In this document: piece after piece, positions 1 to 7,530 of the stretch
Numbering within the stretch: position 1 is the first letter of the stretch
How the letters are laid out: each line of letters begins with the position of its first letter
Notes under the pieces: generated by a model
What the model saw: only the letters and a program-made list of their open reading frames with translations
Told to the model about the DNA's origin: nothing
Databases searched by the model: none
Assembly: GCA_015492395.1 (NCBI GenBank)
Contig: WGFD01000132.1
Location: 1-11,079, forward strand
Source of the DNA: Deltaproteobacteria bacterium
GTDB lineage: Bacteria > Desulfobacterota > GWC2-55-46 > S146-70
Length of the DNA: 11,079 bases
Direction: 5' to 3'
Made by a program: the position numbers and the translations under genes

Positions 1-135
1 GAGAAATTCAGCCTGGCCCTTCTCGCTCAGTACCTTCGTTATCGCCGCAGTTAGTGTCGTCTTCCCATGATCAACGTGACCAATCGTCCCTATATTTATG
101 TGCGGCTTCGTCCTCTCAAATTTCGCCTTGCTCAT
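1..135 (-). CDS. tuf: Elongation factor Tu, 5' part only (first 45 codons)
   Basis: EF-Tu is the GTPase that carries aminoacyl-tRNA to the ribosomal A site. Only the N-terminus is visible: it begins [20 protein letters not shown] and contains the P-loop GHVDHGKT at residues 19-26, which is diagnostic for EF-Tu. The frame is open to base 1, so the gene continues beyond the window; the family's usual length is near 395 residues. The ATG at 135-133 is preceded by a near-perfect Shine-Dalgarno, AAGGAGGT at 147-140, four bases upstream. It follows fusA after a 45-nt gap with no visible terminator, as in many str operons, so co-transcription with fusA is likely. Whether a second tuf copy exists elsewhere cannot be seen. 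Confidence 0.97.
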   Translation of the reverse strand, partial: MSKAKFERTKPHINIGTIGHVDHGKTTLTAAITKVLSEKGQAEFL

Positions 136-139
136 CTCT

Positions 140-147
140 ACCTCCTT
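140..147 (-). promoter_or_regulatory. Ribosome-binding site of tuf
   Basis: AAGGAGGT matches the anti-Shine-Dalgarno at nearly full length and ends four bases before the tuf ATG. It is the longest match of any ribosome-binding site in the window, which fits the very high expression expected for EF-Tu. The rest of the 45-nt fusA-tuf gap (136-180) shows no hairpin or promoter that I can support. Confidence 0.85.
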
Positions 148-180
148 GAAATTGCATCTTGCTCTTCTTCTGATTCTACA

Positions 181-2259
181 CTATCCACGGACCTTTGCAA
201 CTATCTCATCAGCTATCGATGCCGGAACCTGCTCGTAATGGGAAAACTGCATCGTGAATGTGGCCCTGCCTTGGGTTCTCGACCTAAGATCGGTTGCGTA
301 TCCAAACATATTCGCCAGCGGCACTTCACCTGCAACCACCTGAAAACCTCCGCGGGAATCCATACCCATTACCTTTCCCCTTCTCGAATTCAAATCACCT
401 ATAACATCCCCCATAAACTGTTCAGGCGTCACCATTTCAATCTCCATTATAGGTTCAAGAAGCACAGGCGACGCCTTTTTCACACCGTCTTTAAATCCCA
501 TAGAACCGGCTATCTTAAATGCCATCTCGGAAGAATCGACATCATGGTACGAACCGTCAAAGAGCGTCACCTTCACATCCACCACCGGGTATCCGGCCAA
601 GACTCCCGTTTCCATGGCCTCCGCAACACCCTTCTGTACTGCAGGGATGTACTCCTTCGGCACCACCCCGCCAACTATCTCATTAACAAACTCGAAACCC
701 TTACCTGCTTCGAGGGGCTCCAACTTCAACCACACATGGCCATACTGGCCACGTCCACCAGTTTGACGGATGTACTTGCTCTCGACCTTGGCCTCCTTGG
801 TTATGGTCTCCTTATACGCAACCTGAGGCTTTCCTACATTGGCCTCCACCTTAAACTCCCTCAACATTCTGTCAACGATTATTTCAAGGTGGAGTTCACC
901 CATCCCGGATATAATAGTCTGACCGGTCTCTTCATCGGTCTTCACCTTGAAAGACGGATCCTCCATCGCAAGCTTTTGGAGCGCGGTTCCCAACTTTTCC
1001 TGATCGGCCTTGGTCTTCGGCTCGATCGCAATACCTATCACCGGGTCAGGGAAGTCCATCGATTCGAGGATTATCTGCCTGGACTCATCACAGATGGTAT
1101 CACCCGTGGTAGCCCCTTTGAATCCGACTATAGCCACGATATCGCCGGCGCTCACCTCCTTAACCTCCTCCCTCTTATTCGAATGCATCTTCACAAGCCT
1201 GCCAACCCGCTCCTTCTGCCCCTTTGTGGAGTTATACGCATAAGTACCGGAAGAGAGCCTGCCCGAGTAGACCCTCGTAAACGTCAACTGGCCGACAAAT
1301 GGGTCCGTGGCTATCTTGAAGGCCAGCGCAGCAACCGGTTCATTTTCATCGGCCTTTCTCACCTCTTCCCGCTCGGTACCTGGAACGATCCCTTTGATTG
1401 CCGGGATATCTACGGGAGACGGCAGATAGTCCACAACCGCATCCAAGAGCGGCTGCACACCCTTGTTCTTGAATGCGGAGCCAAGGAAGACAGGGGTAAC
1501 CGTCATATCTATGGTCCCCTTTCTTATCGCCTTCTTCAGCTCAGCCTCCGATATCCCGCCTCCTTCCAGGTATTTTTCCATCAAGCCTTCATCGCAGTCG
1601 GCCGCAGCCTCCATCAACTTCTCCCTGTATTCCGCAAAGAGATCCGCCATATCACTCGGCACATCTTCATAGCGGAACTTCGCCCCGACGGTGGATTCAT
1701 CCCATACCATCGCCTTCTGAGCGACGAGGTCCACCATACCTTTAAAGTTATCTTCCGAGCCCAGAGGAAGCTGCATTACCAGTGGCCTTGTTTTAAGCCG
1801 TTCCTCCATCATCTCAACAACCCTGAAGAAGTCGGCCCCTACTCTGTCCATCTTGTTCACAAAGGCGATCCTAGGCACACTGTACTTGTCCGCCTGACGC
1901 CACACAGTTTCACTTTGAGGCTCAACCCCCCCAACGGAACAAAATACCGCAATAGCTCCATCCAGGACCCTCAAGGATCTCTCTACCTCGATGGTAAAGT
2001 CCACATGCCCCGGCGTATCGATGATATTGATCATGCACTCTTTCCATGCGCAGGTCGTGGCAGCGGAAGTTATGGTTATACCCCTCTCTCTCTCCTGCTC
2101 CATCCAGTCCATCACGGCGGTCCCGTCATGCACCTCACCTATCTTATAGGTCACACCGGTATAGAAGAGAATCCTCTCGGTGGTTGTGGTTTTACCGGCA
2201 TCGATGTGGGCCATGATACCGATATTCCTCAGATTATCTATCTGTACTGACTTTGCCAA
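181..2259 (-). CDS. fusA: Elongation factor G (TTG start)
   Basis: EF-G is the ribosomal GTPase that drives translocation and, with ribosome recycling factor, subunit splitting. The 692 residues match the usual family length. Visible motifs are P-loop AHIDAGKTT (17-25), switch I segment RGITIT (59-64), DTPGH (81-85), NKMD (135-138) and the G5 segment GSAFKNKG (260-267). Domain II covers roughly 295-400, domain III 405-480, domain IV 483-600 and domain V the rest. YHDVDSSE at 571-578 contains the domain IV tip histidine (H572, matching E. coli H583). The start is TTG at 2259-2257: it gives the normal EF-G N-terminus [20 protein letters not shown], has GGAGG ten bases upstream, and the next in-frame ATG is at M16, just before the P-loop. 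It lies 45 nt after rpsG and 45 nt before tuf. Canonical EF-G is the clear reading; a paralogue is unlikely in this context. Confidence 0.98.
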   Translation of the reverse strand: MAKSVQIDNLRNIGIMAHIDAGKTTTTERILFYTGVTYKIGEVHDGTAVMDWMEQERERGITITSAATTCAWKECMINIIDTPGHVDFTIEVERSLRVLDGAIAVFCSVGGVEPQSETVWRQADKYSVPRIAFVNKMDRVGADFFRVVEMMEERLKTRPLVMQLPLGSEDNFKGMVDLVAQKAMVWDESTVGAKFRYEDVPSDMADLFAEYREKLMEAAADCDEGLMEKYLEGGGISEAELKKAIRKGTIDMTVTPVFLGSAFKNKGVQPLLDAVVDYLPSPVDIPAIKGIVPGTEREEVRKADENEPVAALAFKIATDPFVGQLTFTRVYSGRLSSGTYAYNSTKGQKERVGRLVKMHSNKREEVKEVSAGDIVAIVGFKGATTGDTICDESRQIILESMDFPDPVIGIAIEPKTKADQEKLGTALQKLAMEDPSFKVKTDEETGQTIISGMGELHLEIIVDRMLREFKVEANVGKPQVAYKETITKEAKVESKYIRQTGGRGQYGHVWLKLEPLEAGKGFEFVNEIVGGVVPKEYIPAVQKGVAEAMETGVLAGYPVVDVKVTLFDGSYHDVDSSEMAFKIAGSMGFKDGVKKASPVLLEPIMEIEMVTPEQFMGDVIGDLNSRRGKVMGMDSRGGFQVVAGEVPLANMFGYATDLRSRTQGRATFTMQFSHYEQVPASIADEIVAKVRG

Positions 2260-2269
2260 GATATAACTT

Positions 2270-2274
2270 CCTCC
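2270..2274 (-). promoter_or_regulatory. Ribosome-binding site supporting the TTG start of fusA
   Basis: GGAGG (within TGGAGGAAG) ends ten bases before TTG at 2259. No ATG lies between it and the conserved coding start, and the only nearby GTG, within the purine tract, is out of frame. The site therefore decides in favour of TTG. The spacing is longer than for tuf or rpsG here. Confidence 0.75.
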
Positions 2275-2276
2275 AC

Positions 2277-2304
2277 TGTTTACAACAAATCATCGATGTA
2301 AACA
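2277..2304 (-). repeat. Inverted repeat (8-bp stem, 12-nt loop) in the rpsG-fusA gap
   Basis: On the minus strand TGTTTACA (2304-2297) is followed by a 12-nt spacer and its exact reverse complement TGTAAACA (2284-2277). The left arm directly abuts the TAG stop of rpsG (2307-2305), and the right arm ends two bases before the GGAGG of fusA. There is no T-run after it, so it does not look like an intrinsic terminator. It could be an RNA hairpin affecting fusA translation or mRNA processing, or a DNA operator. The stem has only two G-C pairs, so its stability as RNA is modest; the role is inference. Confidence 0.6.
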
Positions 2305-2775
2305 CTACCATCTATAATGGGCGAACGCCTTATTCGCATCCGCCATCTTATGCACATCCTCCCTCTTCTTCACAGAGCTGCCCTTCCTGTTGGACGCATC
2401 CATGATCTCCGCGGCAAGCCTTTCAAACATGGCCTTTCCAGGACGGCCGGCGGCATAGGTGACCATCCATCGGATCGCCAGTGCAAGCCGTCGGTCATGC
2501 CTCACCTCCACCGGAACTTGATAAGTTGCACCACCGACCCGGCGTGATCGTACCTCAAGCACAGGCTTGACATTCTCCAAAGCCCTCTTGAACACCTTGA
2601 GCGGGTCGTCCTGCGTGCGCTCCTCTACCAAACCAAAGGCGCTGTACACTATCGACTCGGCCACACTCTTCTTCCCATCCTTCATGATGGAGTTTATAAG
2701 CTTGGCCACAGACACATCATTGTACTTCGGGTCCGACACTATATGCCGGACAGGGGCTCTTCCCTTCCTAGACAT
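2305..2775 (-). CDS. rpsG: 30S ribosomal protein S7
   Basis: S7 binds the 3' major domain of 16S rRNA, starts assembly of the 30S head and lies near the E site. The protein is 156 residues, the standard bacterial length. It begins [12 protein letters not shown] and contains the family segments [20 protein letters not shown] (25-44), [14 protein letters not shown] (77-90) and [12 protein letters not shown] (114-125), ending in FAHYRW. The reading frame is open ten codons further upstream, but ATG at 2775-2773 is chosen because it gives the conserved N-terminus and has GGAGG four bases before it; the upstream codons have no conserved counterpart. It follows rpsL after 42 nt. In E. coli, S7 represses translation at the rpsL-rpsG junction; whether that happens here is not shown by the sequence. 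Confidence 0.97.
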   Translation of the reverse strand: MSRKGRAPVRHIVSDPKYNDVSVAKLINSIMKDGKKSVAESIVYSAFGLVEERTQDDPLKVFKRALENVKPVLEVRSRRVGGATYQVPVEVRHDRRLALAIRWMVTYAAGRPGKAMFERLAAEIMDASNRKGSSVKKREDVHKMADANKAFAHYRW

Positions 2776-2777
2776 CT

Positions 2778-2792
2778 CTCCTCCTGGAAGAA
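2778..2792 (-). promoter_or_regulatory. rpsG ribosome-binding site, with a possible weak masking hairpin
   Basis: The purine tract AGGAGGAGAG runs up to the rpsG ATG, and its GGAGG core (2784-2780) fixes the start. Just upstream lies a pyrimidine tract, so that UUCUUC (2792-2787) could pair with GAGGAG (2783-2778 region) through six pairs, two of them G-U, across a 3-nt loop. This would cover the Shine-Dalgarno. The ribosome-binding site is solid; the hairpin is short and speculative. Confidence 0.5.
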
Positions 2793-2817
2793 GACAGTAA
2801 TTCAAGATTGACTAAAG

Positions 2818-3189
2818 TTACTTAGACCTCTTTGCTCCATACTTGGAACGTCCCTGCTTTCGATTCTGCACGCCTACCGTATCCAAGCTCCCCCTTACTA
2901 TATGATACCTGACACCAGGAAGGTCCTTCACCCTTCCACCCCTTATAAGGACTATAGAGTGCTCTTGGAGGTTATGACCTTCCCCCGGTATATATGTAGT
3001 GACTTCCATGGCATTGGTCAACCGTACCCTGGCCACCTTTCTCAAGGCGGAGTTGGGCTTCTTCGGAGTCGTAGTATAGACTCTCACGCAAACACCCCTC
3101 TTCTGAGGACATCCGGCAAGCGCAGGAGAGGCCGTTTTCCTTTTGATTAGCTTTCTACCCTTCCTTACTAACTGGTTTATCGTAGGCAT
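2818..3189 (-). CDS. rpsL: 30S ribosomal protein S12
   Basis: S12 sits at the 30S decoding centre and controls accuracy of tRNA selection. The 123 residues match the family length. Conserved segments are CPQKRGVC (27-34), [20 protein letters not shown] (38-57), [10 protein letters not shown] (69-78) and [13 protein letters not shown] (84-96). Lys43 and Lys88 (counting Met1), the classic streptomycin-resistance positions, are unaltered, as is Asp89, the residue methylthiolated by RimO in E. coli. The ATG start at 3189 has only a modest Shine-Dalgarno (GGTGAG, close to the ATG). It opens the str operon portion, 80 nt after rpoC, downstream of a promoter candidate. No frameshift or odd feature is seen. 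Confidence 0.98.
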   Translation of the reverse strand: MPTINQLVRKGRKLIKRKTASPALAGCPQKRGVCVRVYTTTPKKPNSALRKVARVRLTNAMEVTTYIPGEGHNLQEHSIVLIRGGRVKDLPGVRYHIVRGSLDTVGVQNRKQGRSKYGAKRSK

Positions 3190-3228
3190 CTCTCACCGTC
3201 CCTATAAAAGTTTCGAGCAAATTTAGAT

Positions 3229-3257
3229 ATAATGCCAGAGATTATTTTTATTGTCAA
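3229..3257 (-). promoter_or_regulatory. Candidate sigma70-type promoter upstream of rpsL
   Basis: On the minus strand a perfect -35 box TTGACA (3257-3252) is followed by a 17-nt AT-rich spacer and CATTAT (3234-3229), which matches four of six bases of TATAAT. TGG directly precedes the -10, giving an extended -10 motif. Transcription would start near base 3222, leaving a leader of about 33 nt before the rpsL ATG. The -35 lies 12 bases past the rpoC stop codon. This would let the str genes be transcribed independently of rpoBC. I see no terminator hairpin in this gap, so read-through from rpoC is also likely. Assignment is by motif only. Confidence 0.7.
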
Positions 3258-3269
3258 GACCTTTAAACC

Positions 3270-6200
3270 CTAAGAAGTCTGCACTACACCCTCTTTTGTC
3301 TCATCCTCCTCTTGAACCTCTTCCTCTTCCCCCATATCTGCCTCATCCTCCTCTGCCTCAATAGCCATTTCAGCCTTCCTGTACATTGGGAACCCGGTTC
3401 CTGCGGGGACGATCCTGCCCATGATAACGTTCTCCTTAAGTCCCCTCAAGTGATCAATCTTGCCACAGACAGAGGCATCGGTGAGCACCTTGGTAGTCTC
3501 CTGGAAGGAAGCGGCAGAAATGAAGCTCTCCGTCGACAGTGATGCCTTCGTTATGCCTTGAAGAACCGGCTCGGCTATGGCGGGCACCTTACCCTCGATA
3601 AGGACCCTTTCGTTTTCGTCCTCGAATACCGTTCTGTCAACCTGCTCCCCGTCCAGAAGCATGGTATCCCCACTGCTCTTTATCTTTACCTTCCTGAGCA
3701 TCTGCCTGACTATGACCTCGATGTGCTTATCGTTTATCTTGACACCCTGCAAGCGATAGATCTCCTGCACTTCGTCAACAAGATATTTGGCCAGCTCCTT
3801 TACTCCAAGTACCCGTAAGATATCGTGCGGATTCACAGAACCATCCATCAATTGTTCCCCAGCCCTTATCTGATCTCCTTCTCTAACACTTATATGTTTA
3901 CCTTTAGGGAGAAGGTACTCCTTGACTTCACCAACATCAGGCCTGACTATGACCTTTCTCTTGCCCTTTGTATCCTTCCCAAAGCTTATTGTCCCGTCAA
4001 TCTCGCTAATTACGGCGCAGTCCTTGGGCTTTCTGGCCTCGAACAGTTCGGCAACCCGGGGAAGCCCACCGGTTATATCCTTGGTCTTTGCCGTCTCGCG
4101 CGGTATCTTTGCAATGATATCTCCTGCCTTCACATGGTCGCCCTCGCTGACGGTAATGATCGCTCCTATGGGCAACGCGTACCTGGCTGCCATAGATGTG
4201 CCGGGGATCTTCGATGTCTTACCGGACTCTTCCTTGATCGACACCCTTGGACGCAGGTCGCCCTCCTTATAGCTCACCACCACCTTACTGGAAAGCCCGG
4301 TGACTTCATCCACCTGTTCTCTCATAGTCTTGCCATCTATGATATCTCCAAACTTTATATAACCTCCAACCTCCGTTAAGATGGGCACCGTATACGGATC
4401 CCACTCCGCCAATATATCTCCCGCCTGCACCTCCTGGCCATCCTGAACCTTCAGTTTCGCTCCATATATAACGGAATTTACCTCCCGATCCCTACCCTCT
4501 TTATCCTTGATAGCCATCTCACCATTCCTGTTCATAACGATGGATTCACCGAGTGAATTGACCGCACAATGCACATTGCGCAGGCTAACGACGCCATTGT
4601 GCCTTGCTTCAAGCGTGGTCTGCTCCGCCATACGACTGGCGGTACCGCCTATATGGAAGGTTCTCATAGTGAGCTGCGTGCCGGGCTCGCCTATGGATTG
4701 CGCCGCTATCACACCCACAGCTTCCCCCTTCTCCACCGTCCTGCCGCGGGCAAGGTCTCTCCCATAACACTTGACGCATATACCCCTTCGACTCCTGCAG
4801 GTAAGTACACTCCGTATCTTGATCTTCTCTATACCGGCATCCTCCAGTCTCCTGACACCTACCTCATCGATCTCCTGGTTCGCCCCTATCAGCACATTGC
4901 CGGTAAATGGATCAACCACATCCTCTAGGGCAACCCTTCCAAGGACCCTTTCCCCTAGAGGCTCGATGATCTCTCCACCCTCCACCAGCGAAGTTAAGTA
5001 TATACCGTCCAGAGTCCCGCAGTCCTCTTCACTTATGATGGCATCCTGAGCGACATCGACGAGTCTCCTGGTAAGATATCCGGAGTTTGCGGTCTTCAGC
5101 GCGGTATCGGCCAGCCCCTTTCTCGCACCATGGGTGGATATGAAATACTGTAAGACGGTGAGGCCCTCCCTGAAGTTCGCGGTAATAGGGGTCTCGATTA
5201 TCTCGCCGGATGGCTTCGCCATAAGACCCCTCATGCCGGCCAACTGCCTTATCTGCTGCGCACCACCCCTCGCGCCCGAATCCGCCATTATAAATATTGG
5301 ATTGAAGCTGGACACCGTCCGCATCTTATCCTTTTTATCTCCAATGGCATCTGTTCCGAGCCCCTTAAGCATCTCCTCGGCTATTGCCTCGGTTGCATGC
5401 GCCCAGATATCTATCACCTTATTATAGCGCTCCCCATCCGTAATGAGCCTTTCATTGTACTGCTTCTGAATCTCCTGAACCTCCGCATAGGCGTTATCCA
5501 GGAGTGTCTGTTTATTCTCCGGGATCCGAAGGTCATCGATACATATGGATATCCCCGCCTTGGTAGCATACTTAAAACCGAGATCCTTCAACTTATCCGC
5601 AAGTATAACGGTCTTCTTGTTCCCGGCCTTTCGGTAGCAGATATCTATCAGATGCGCCAGATGTTTTTTGTCCATAATCCTGTTAATCACATCGAATGGT
5701 ATCTCCTCAGGCATTACATCGCTCAACAGTATCCTGCCAACGGTAGTATCAACCTTATTTCCATCCATCCTTACCCTAACCTTCGCCTGCAGGTGAACCT
5801 CACCGGCATCATAGGCCGCCCTTACTTCATCGATGGAAGAGAATAATTTGCCTTCACCCTCCACACCGTACTTTTCCCTGGTAATATAGTATAGTCCAAG
5901 CACGATATCCTGTGTAGGCACTATAACCGGCTTGCCGTTAGCCGGGGAAAGGATGTTATTTGTAGACATCATCAATATCCTGGCCTCCGCCTGAGCCTCC
6001 AGGGACAGTGGCAAATGGACCGCCATCTGATCTCCATCGAAGTCTGCATTGAAGGCCGTACATACCAATGGATGGAGTTGTATAGCCTTGCCCTCTATGA
6101 GCATCGGTTCGAAGGCCTGCATACCAAGCCTGTGGAGGGTTGGAGCCCTGTTAAGCAGTACAGGATGCTCTCTTATGACCTCGTCCAGGACATCCCATAC

Positions 6201-7424
6201 CTCAGGCCTCTCCTTCTCGGCCATCTTCTTCGCGTTCTTGATGGTCGTTGCGTAGCCCTTCTCTTCCAGCTTCTGATATATAAAAGGTTTAAAGAGCTCC
6301 AGGGCCATCTTTTTTGGCAGGCCGCATTGATGCAGCCGCAAGTCCGGCCCTATCACGATAACGGAACGCCCTGAGTAGTCCACGCGCTTTCCAAGCAAGT
6401 TCTGCCTGAAGCGCCCCCCCTTACCCTTTATCATGTCACTGAGGGACTTGAGAGCGCGCTTATTCTGACCGGTAATGACTCGTCCCCTCTTGCCGTTATC
6501 GAAGAGGGCGTCTACGGCCTCTTGGAGCATTCTCTTCTCGTTCCTGATAATTATCTCCGGGGCATTGAGCTCCATAAGCCTCTTGAGGCGACTGTTTCTG
6601 TTAATGACCCTCCTGTACAAGTCGTTAAGGTCAGACGTGGCAAATCTTCCCCCATCCAGGGGAACCAGCGGCCTGAGGTCCGGGGGCAAGACTGGTATCA
6701 CGTCCAGAATCATCCACTCCGGCTTATTGCCGGACAGTCTGAAGGCATCTATGACCTTCAATCTCTTAACCAGTTTCCTCTTCTTGGCGTCCGAGGTCGT
6801 CTCCTTGATCTCTTCCCTGATGGAAACGGAGGTGCTCTCGATATCTATCTTCCTAAGCATCTCGCGTATGGCTTCCGCGCCCATTCCAGCGACGAAGCCG
6901 TCCGGCCCATGCTCCTCGACGGCCTTAAGATGGCTCTCTTCACTGAGAAGTTCGCCTTCTCGTATATGGGTGTCCTTAGGATCGATTACGATGTAGTTTT
7001 CATAGTAGAGTACCCTCTCCAACTCCCTGAGGGTTATATCAAGCAAAGTAGCTATTCTGGAAGGCAGGCTTCTGGTAAACCAGATGTGTGCGACAGGAGC
7101 AGCCAACTCTATATGTCCCATCCGCTCTCTTCTGACCTTGGACGGAATCACCTCAACACCGCACTTTTCACATATTGTACCTCTATGCTTCATCCTCTTA
7201 TACTTCCCGCAGTTGCACTCGAAGTCTTTGACAGGCCCAAAGATTTTGGCGCAGAACAGACCGTCTCTCTCCGGTTTGAATGTCCTATAGTTGATTGTTT
7301 CAGGTTTCTTCACCTCGCCATGAGACCATTCTCTGATCTTGTCCGAAGAGGCAAGGGTTATCCTTATGGCGTTAAAATCCATCGGCCTTTTTTGCTTTTC
7401 GAAAAGAGCCATTAGGCTTTCCAA
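3270..7424 (-). CDS. rpoC: DNA-directed RNA polymerase subunit beta' (probable TTG start)
   Basis: Beta' forms the polymerase active site and clamp with beta. From the chosen start it has 1384 residues. Visible elements: zinc site 1 with Cys 70, 72, 85 and 88; the catalytic NADFDGD at 459-465, whose Asp 461/463/465 hold the active-site Mg; bridge helix near 750-787 ([20 protein letters not shown]); zinc site 2 with Cys 802, 876, 883 and 886; trigger loop with M920 and H924 ([10 protein letters not shown]); then an SI3-type insertion of about 185 residues (932-1115), as in proteobacteria, before [20 protein letters not shown]. The C-terminus ends in an acidic tail. The start is put at TTG 7424-7422 because GGGAGGG lies just before it and the first 22 residues ([20 protein letters not shown]...) align without gaps to Geobacter-type beta' recalled from memory. 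Alternatives are ATG at 7412 or TTG at 7478. It lies 106 nt after rpoB. Confidence 0.97.
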   Translation of the reverse strand: MESLMALFEKQKRPMDFNAIRITLASSDKIREWSHGEVKKPETINYRTFKPERDGLFCAKIFGPVKDFECNCGKYKRMKHRGTICEKCGVEVIPSKVRRERMGHIELAAPVAHIWFTRSLPSRIATLLDITLRELERVLYYENYIVIDPKDTHIREGELLSEESHLKAVEEHGPDGFVAGMGAEAIREMLRKIDIESTSVSIREEIKETTSDAKKRKLVKRLKVIDAFRLSGNKPEWMILDVIPVLPPDLRPLVPLDGGRFATSDLNDLYRRVINRNSRLKRLMELNAPEIIIRNEKRMLQEAVDALFDNGKRGRVITGQNKRALKSLSDMIKGKGGRFRQNLLGKRVDYSGRSVIVIGPDLRLHQCGLPKKMALELFKPFIYQKLEEKGYATTIKNAKKMAEKERPEVWDVLDEVIREHPVLLNRAPTLHRLGMQAFEPMLIEGKAIQLHPLVCTAFNADFDGDQMAVHLPLSLEAQAEARILMMSTNNILSPANGKPVIVPTQDIVLGLYYITREKYGVEGEGKLFSSIDEVRAAYDAGEVHLQAKVRVRMDGNKVDTTVGRILLSDVMPEEIPFDVINRIMDKKHLAHLIDICYRKAGNKKTVILADKLKDLGFKYATKAGISICIDDLRIPENKQTLLDNAYAEVQEIQKQYNERLITDGERYNKVIDIWAHATEAIAEEMLKGLGTDAIGDKKDKMRTVSSFNPIFIMADSGARGGAQQIRQLAGMRGLMAKPSGEIIETPITANFREGLTVLQYFISTHGARKGLADTALKTANSGYLTRRLVDVAQDAIISEEDCGTLDGIYLTSLVEGGEIIEPLGERVLGRVALEDVVDPFTGNVLIGANQEIDEVGVRRLEDAGIEKIKIRSVLTCRSRRGICVKCYGRDLARGRTVEKGEAVGVIAAQSIGEPGTQLTMRTFHIGGTASRMAEQTTLEARHNGVVSLRNVHCAVNSLGESIVMNRNGEMAIKDKEGRDREVNSVIYGAKLKVQDGQEVQAGDILAEWDPYTVPILTEVGGYIKFGDIIDGKTMREQVDEVTGLSSKVVVSYKEGDLRPRVSIKEESGKTSKIPGTSMAARYALPIGAIITVSEGDHVKAGDIIAKIPRETAKTKDITGGLPRVAELFEARKPKDCAVISEIDGTISFGKDTKGKRKVIVRPDVGEVKEYLLPKGKHISVREGDQIRAGEQLMDGSVNPHDILRVLGVKELAKYLVDEVQEIYRLQGVKINDKHIEVIVRQMLRKVKIKSSGDTMLLDGEQVDRTVFEDENERVLIEGKVPAIAEPVLQGITKASLSTESFISAASFQETTKVLTDASVCGKIDHLRGLKENVIMGRIVPAGTGFPMYRKAEMAIEAEEDEADMGEEEEVQEEDETKEGVVQTS

Positions 7425-7428
7425 GGTT

Positions 7429-7435
7429 CCCTCCC
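7429..7435 (-). promoter_or_regulatory. Ribosome-binding site supporting the TTG start of rpoC
   Basis: GGGAGGG has its GGAGG core at 7434-7430, five bases before TTG 7424, an ideal distance. The ATG at 7412 would be 17 bases away, which is too far, and TTG 7478 has only a poor upstream purine match. The site therefore favours TTG 7424. Confidence 0.7.
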
Positions 7436-7472
7436 GTTTAAAATTATTGATAAAGTATTGAAGCTCCCCCTG

Positions 7473-7485
7473 CCGCAAGCTGCGG
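7473..7485 (-). repeat. Short GC-rich hairpin in the rpoB-rpoC gap
   Basis: CCGCA-GCT-TGCGG is a perfect 5-bp GC-rich inverted repeat with a 3-nt loop, about 50 nt before the rpoC start. No U-run follows, so it is not an intrinsic terminator, and rpoC must be transcribed with rpoB. It may be a pause or processing signal, or chance. The rest of the gap (7425-7530) is GC-rich near rpoB and AT-rich near rpoC, with no promoter that I can support. Confidence 0.35.
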
Positions 7486-7530
7486 ACCTGCCTGTACCAC
7501 TGCAGACCGGCGTTCGCGATGCATGTTCAA

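Noticed and set aside
67..2250. A 727-codon open frame on the plus strand, opposite fusA and the start of tuf.
   Set aside because: Its codons are in exact register with fusA codons, so a stop can arise there only from TTA, CTA or TCA in fusA; fusA uses none of these after its TCA at codon 4, which creates the stop at 2250. The translation is rich in His, Leu and Arg and resembles no family I know. fusA is unambiguous.
2776..2805. A ten-codon N-terminal extension of rpsG.
   Set aside because: It contains the AGGAGG ribosome-binding site itself, and known S7 proteins begin at [11 protein letters not shown] or its equivalent, so the extension is not translated.
3190..3269. A possible transcription terminator after rpoC.
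   Set aside because: The gap has no GC-rich stem followed by a U-run on the minus strand; the AT-rich part is better explained by the promoter spacer.
6309..6315. A_AAA_AAG heptamer in the zero frame of rpoC (and another in rpoB at 10822-10828), the motif used for -1 frameshifting in dnaX.
   Set aside because: Both encode Lys-Lys in the middle of ordinary coding sequence (PKKM in beta', VKKL in beta). I see no paired Shine-Dalgarno and stem-loop arrangement, and no benefit from truncation is evident.
6414..6420. Run of seven G on the minus strand in rpoC, a possible phase-variable tract.
   Set aside because: It encodes a conserved Gly-Gly in [14 protein letters not shown] of an essential gene, so slippage would be lethal. 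It is explained by the codons.
7444..7524. A 26-codon ORF in the rpoB-rpoC gap starting at ATG 7524 on the minus strand.
   Set aside because: It has no Shine-Dalgarno, begins just after the rpoB stop and shows no recognisable sequence. It overlaps the hairpin and is probably chance.
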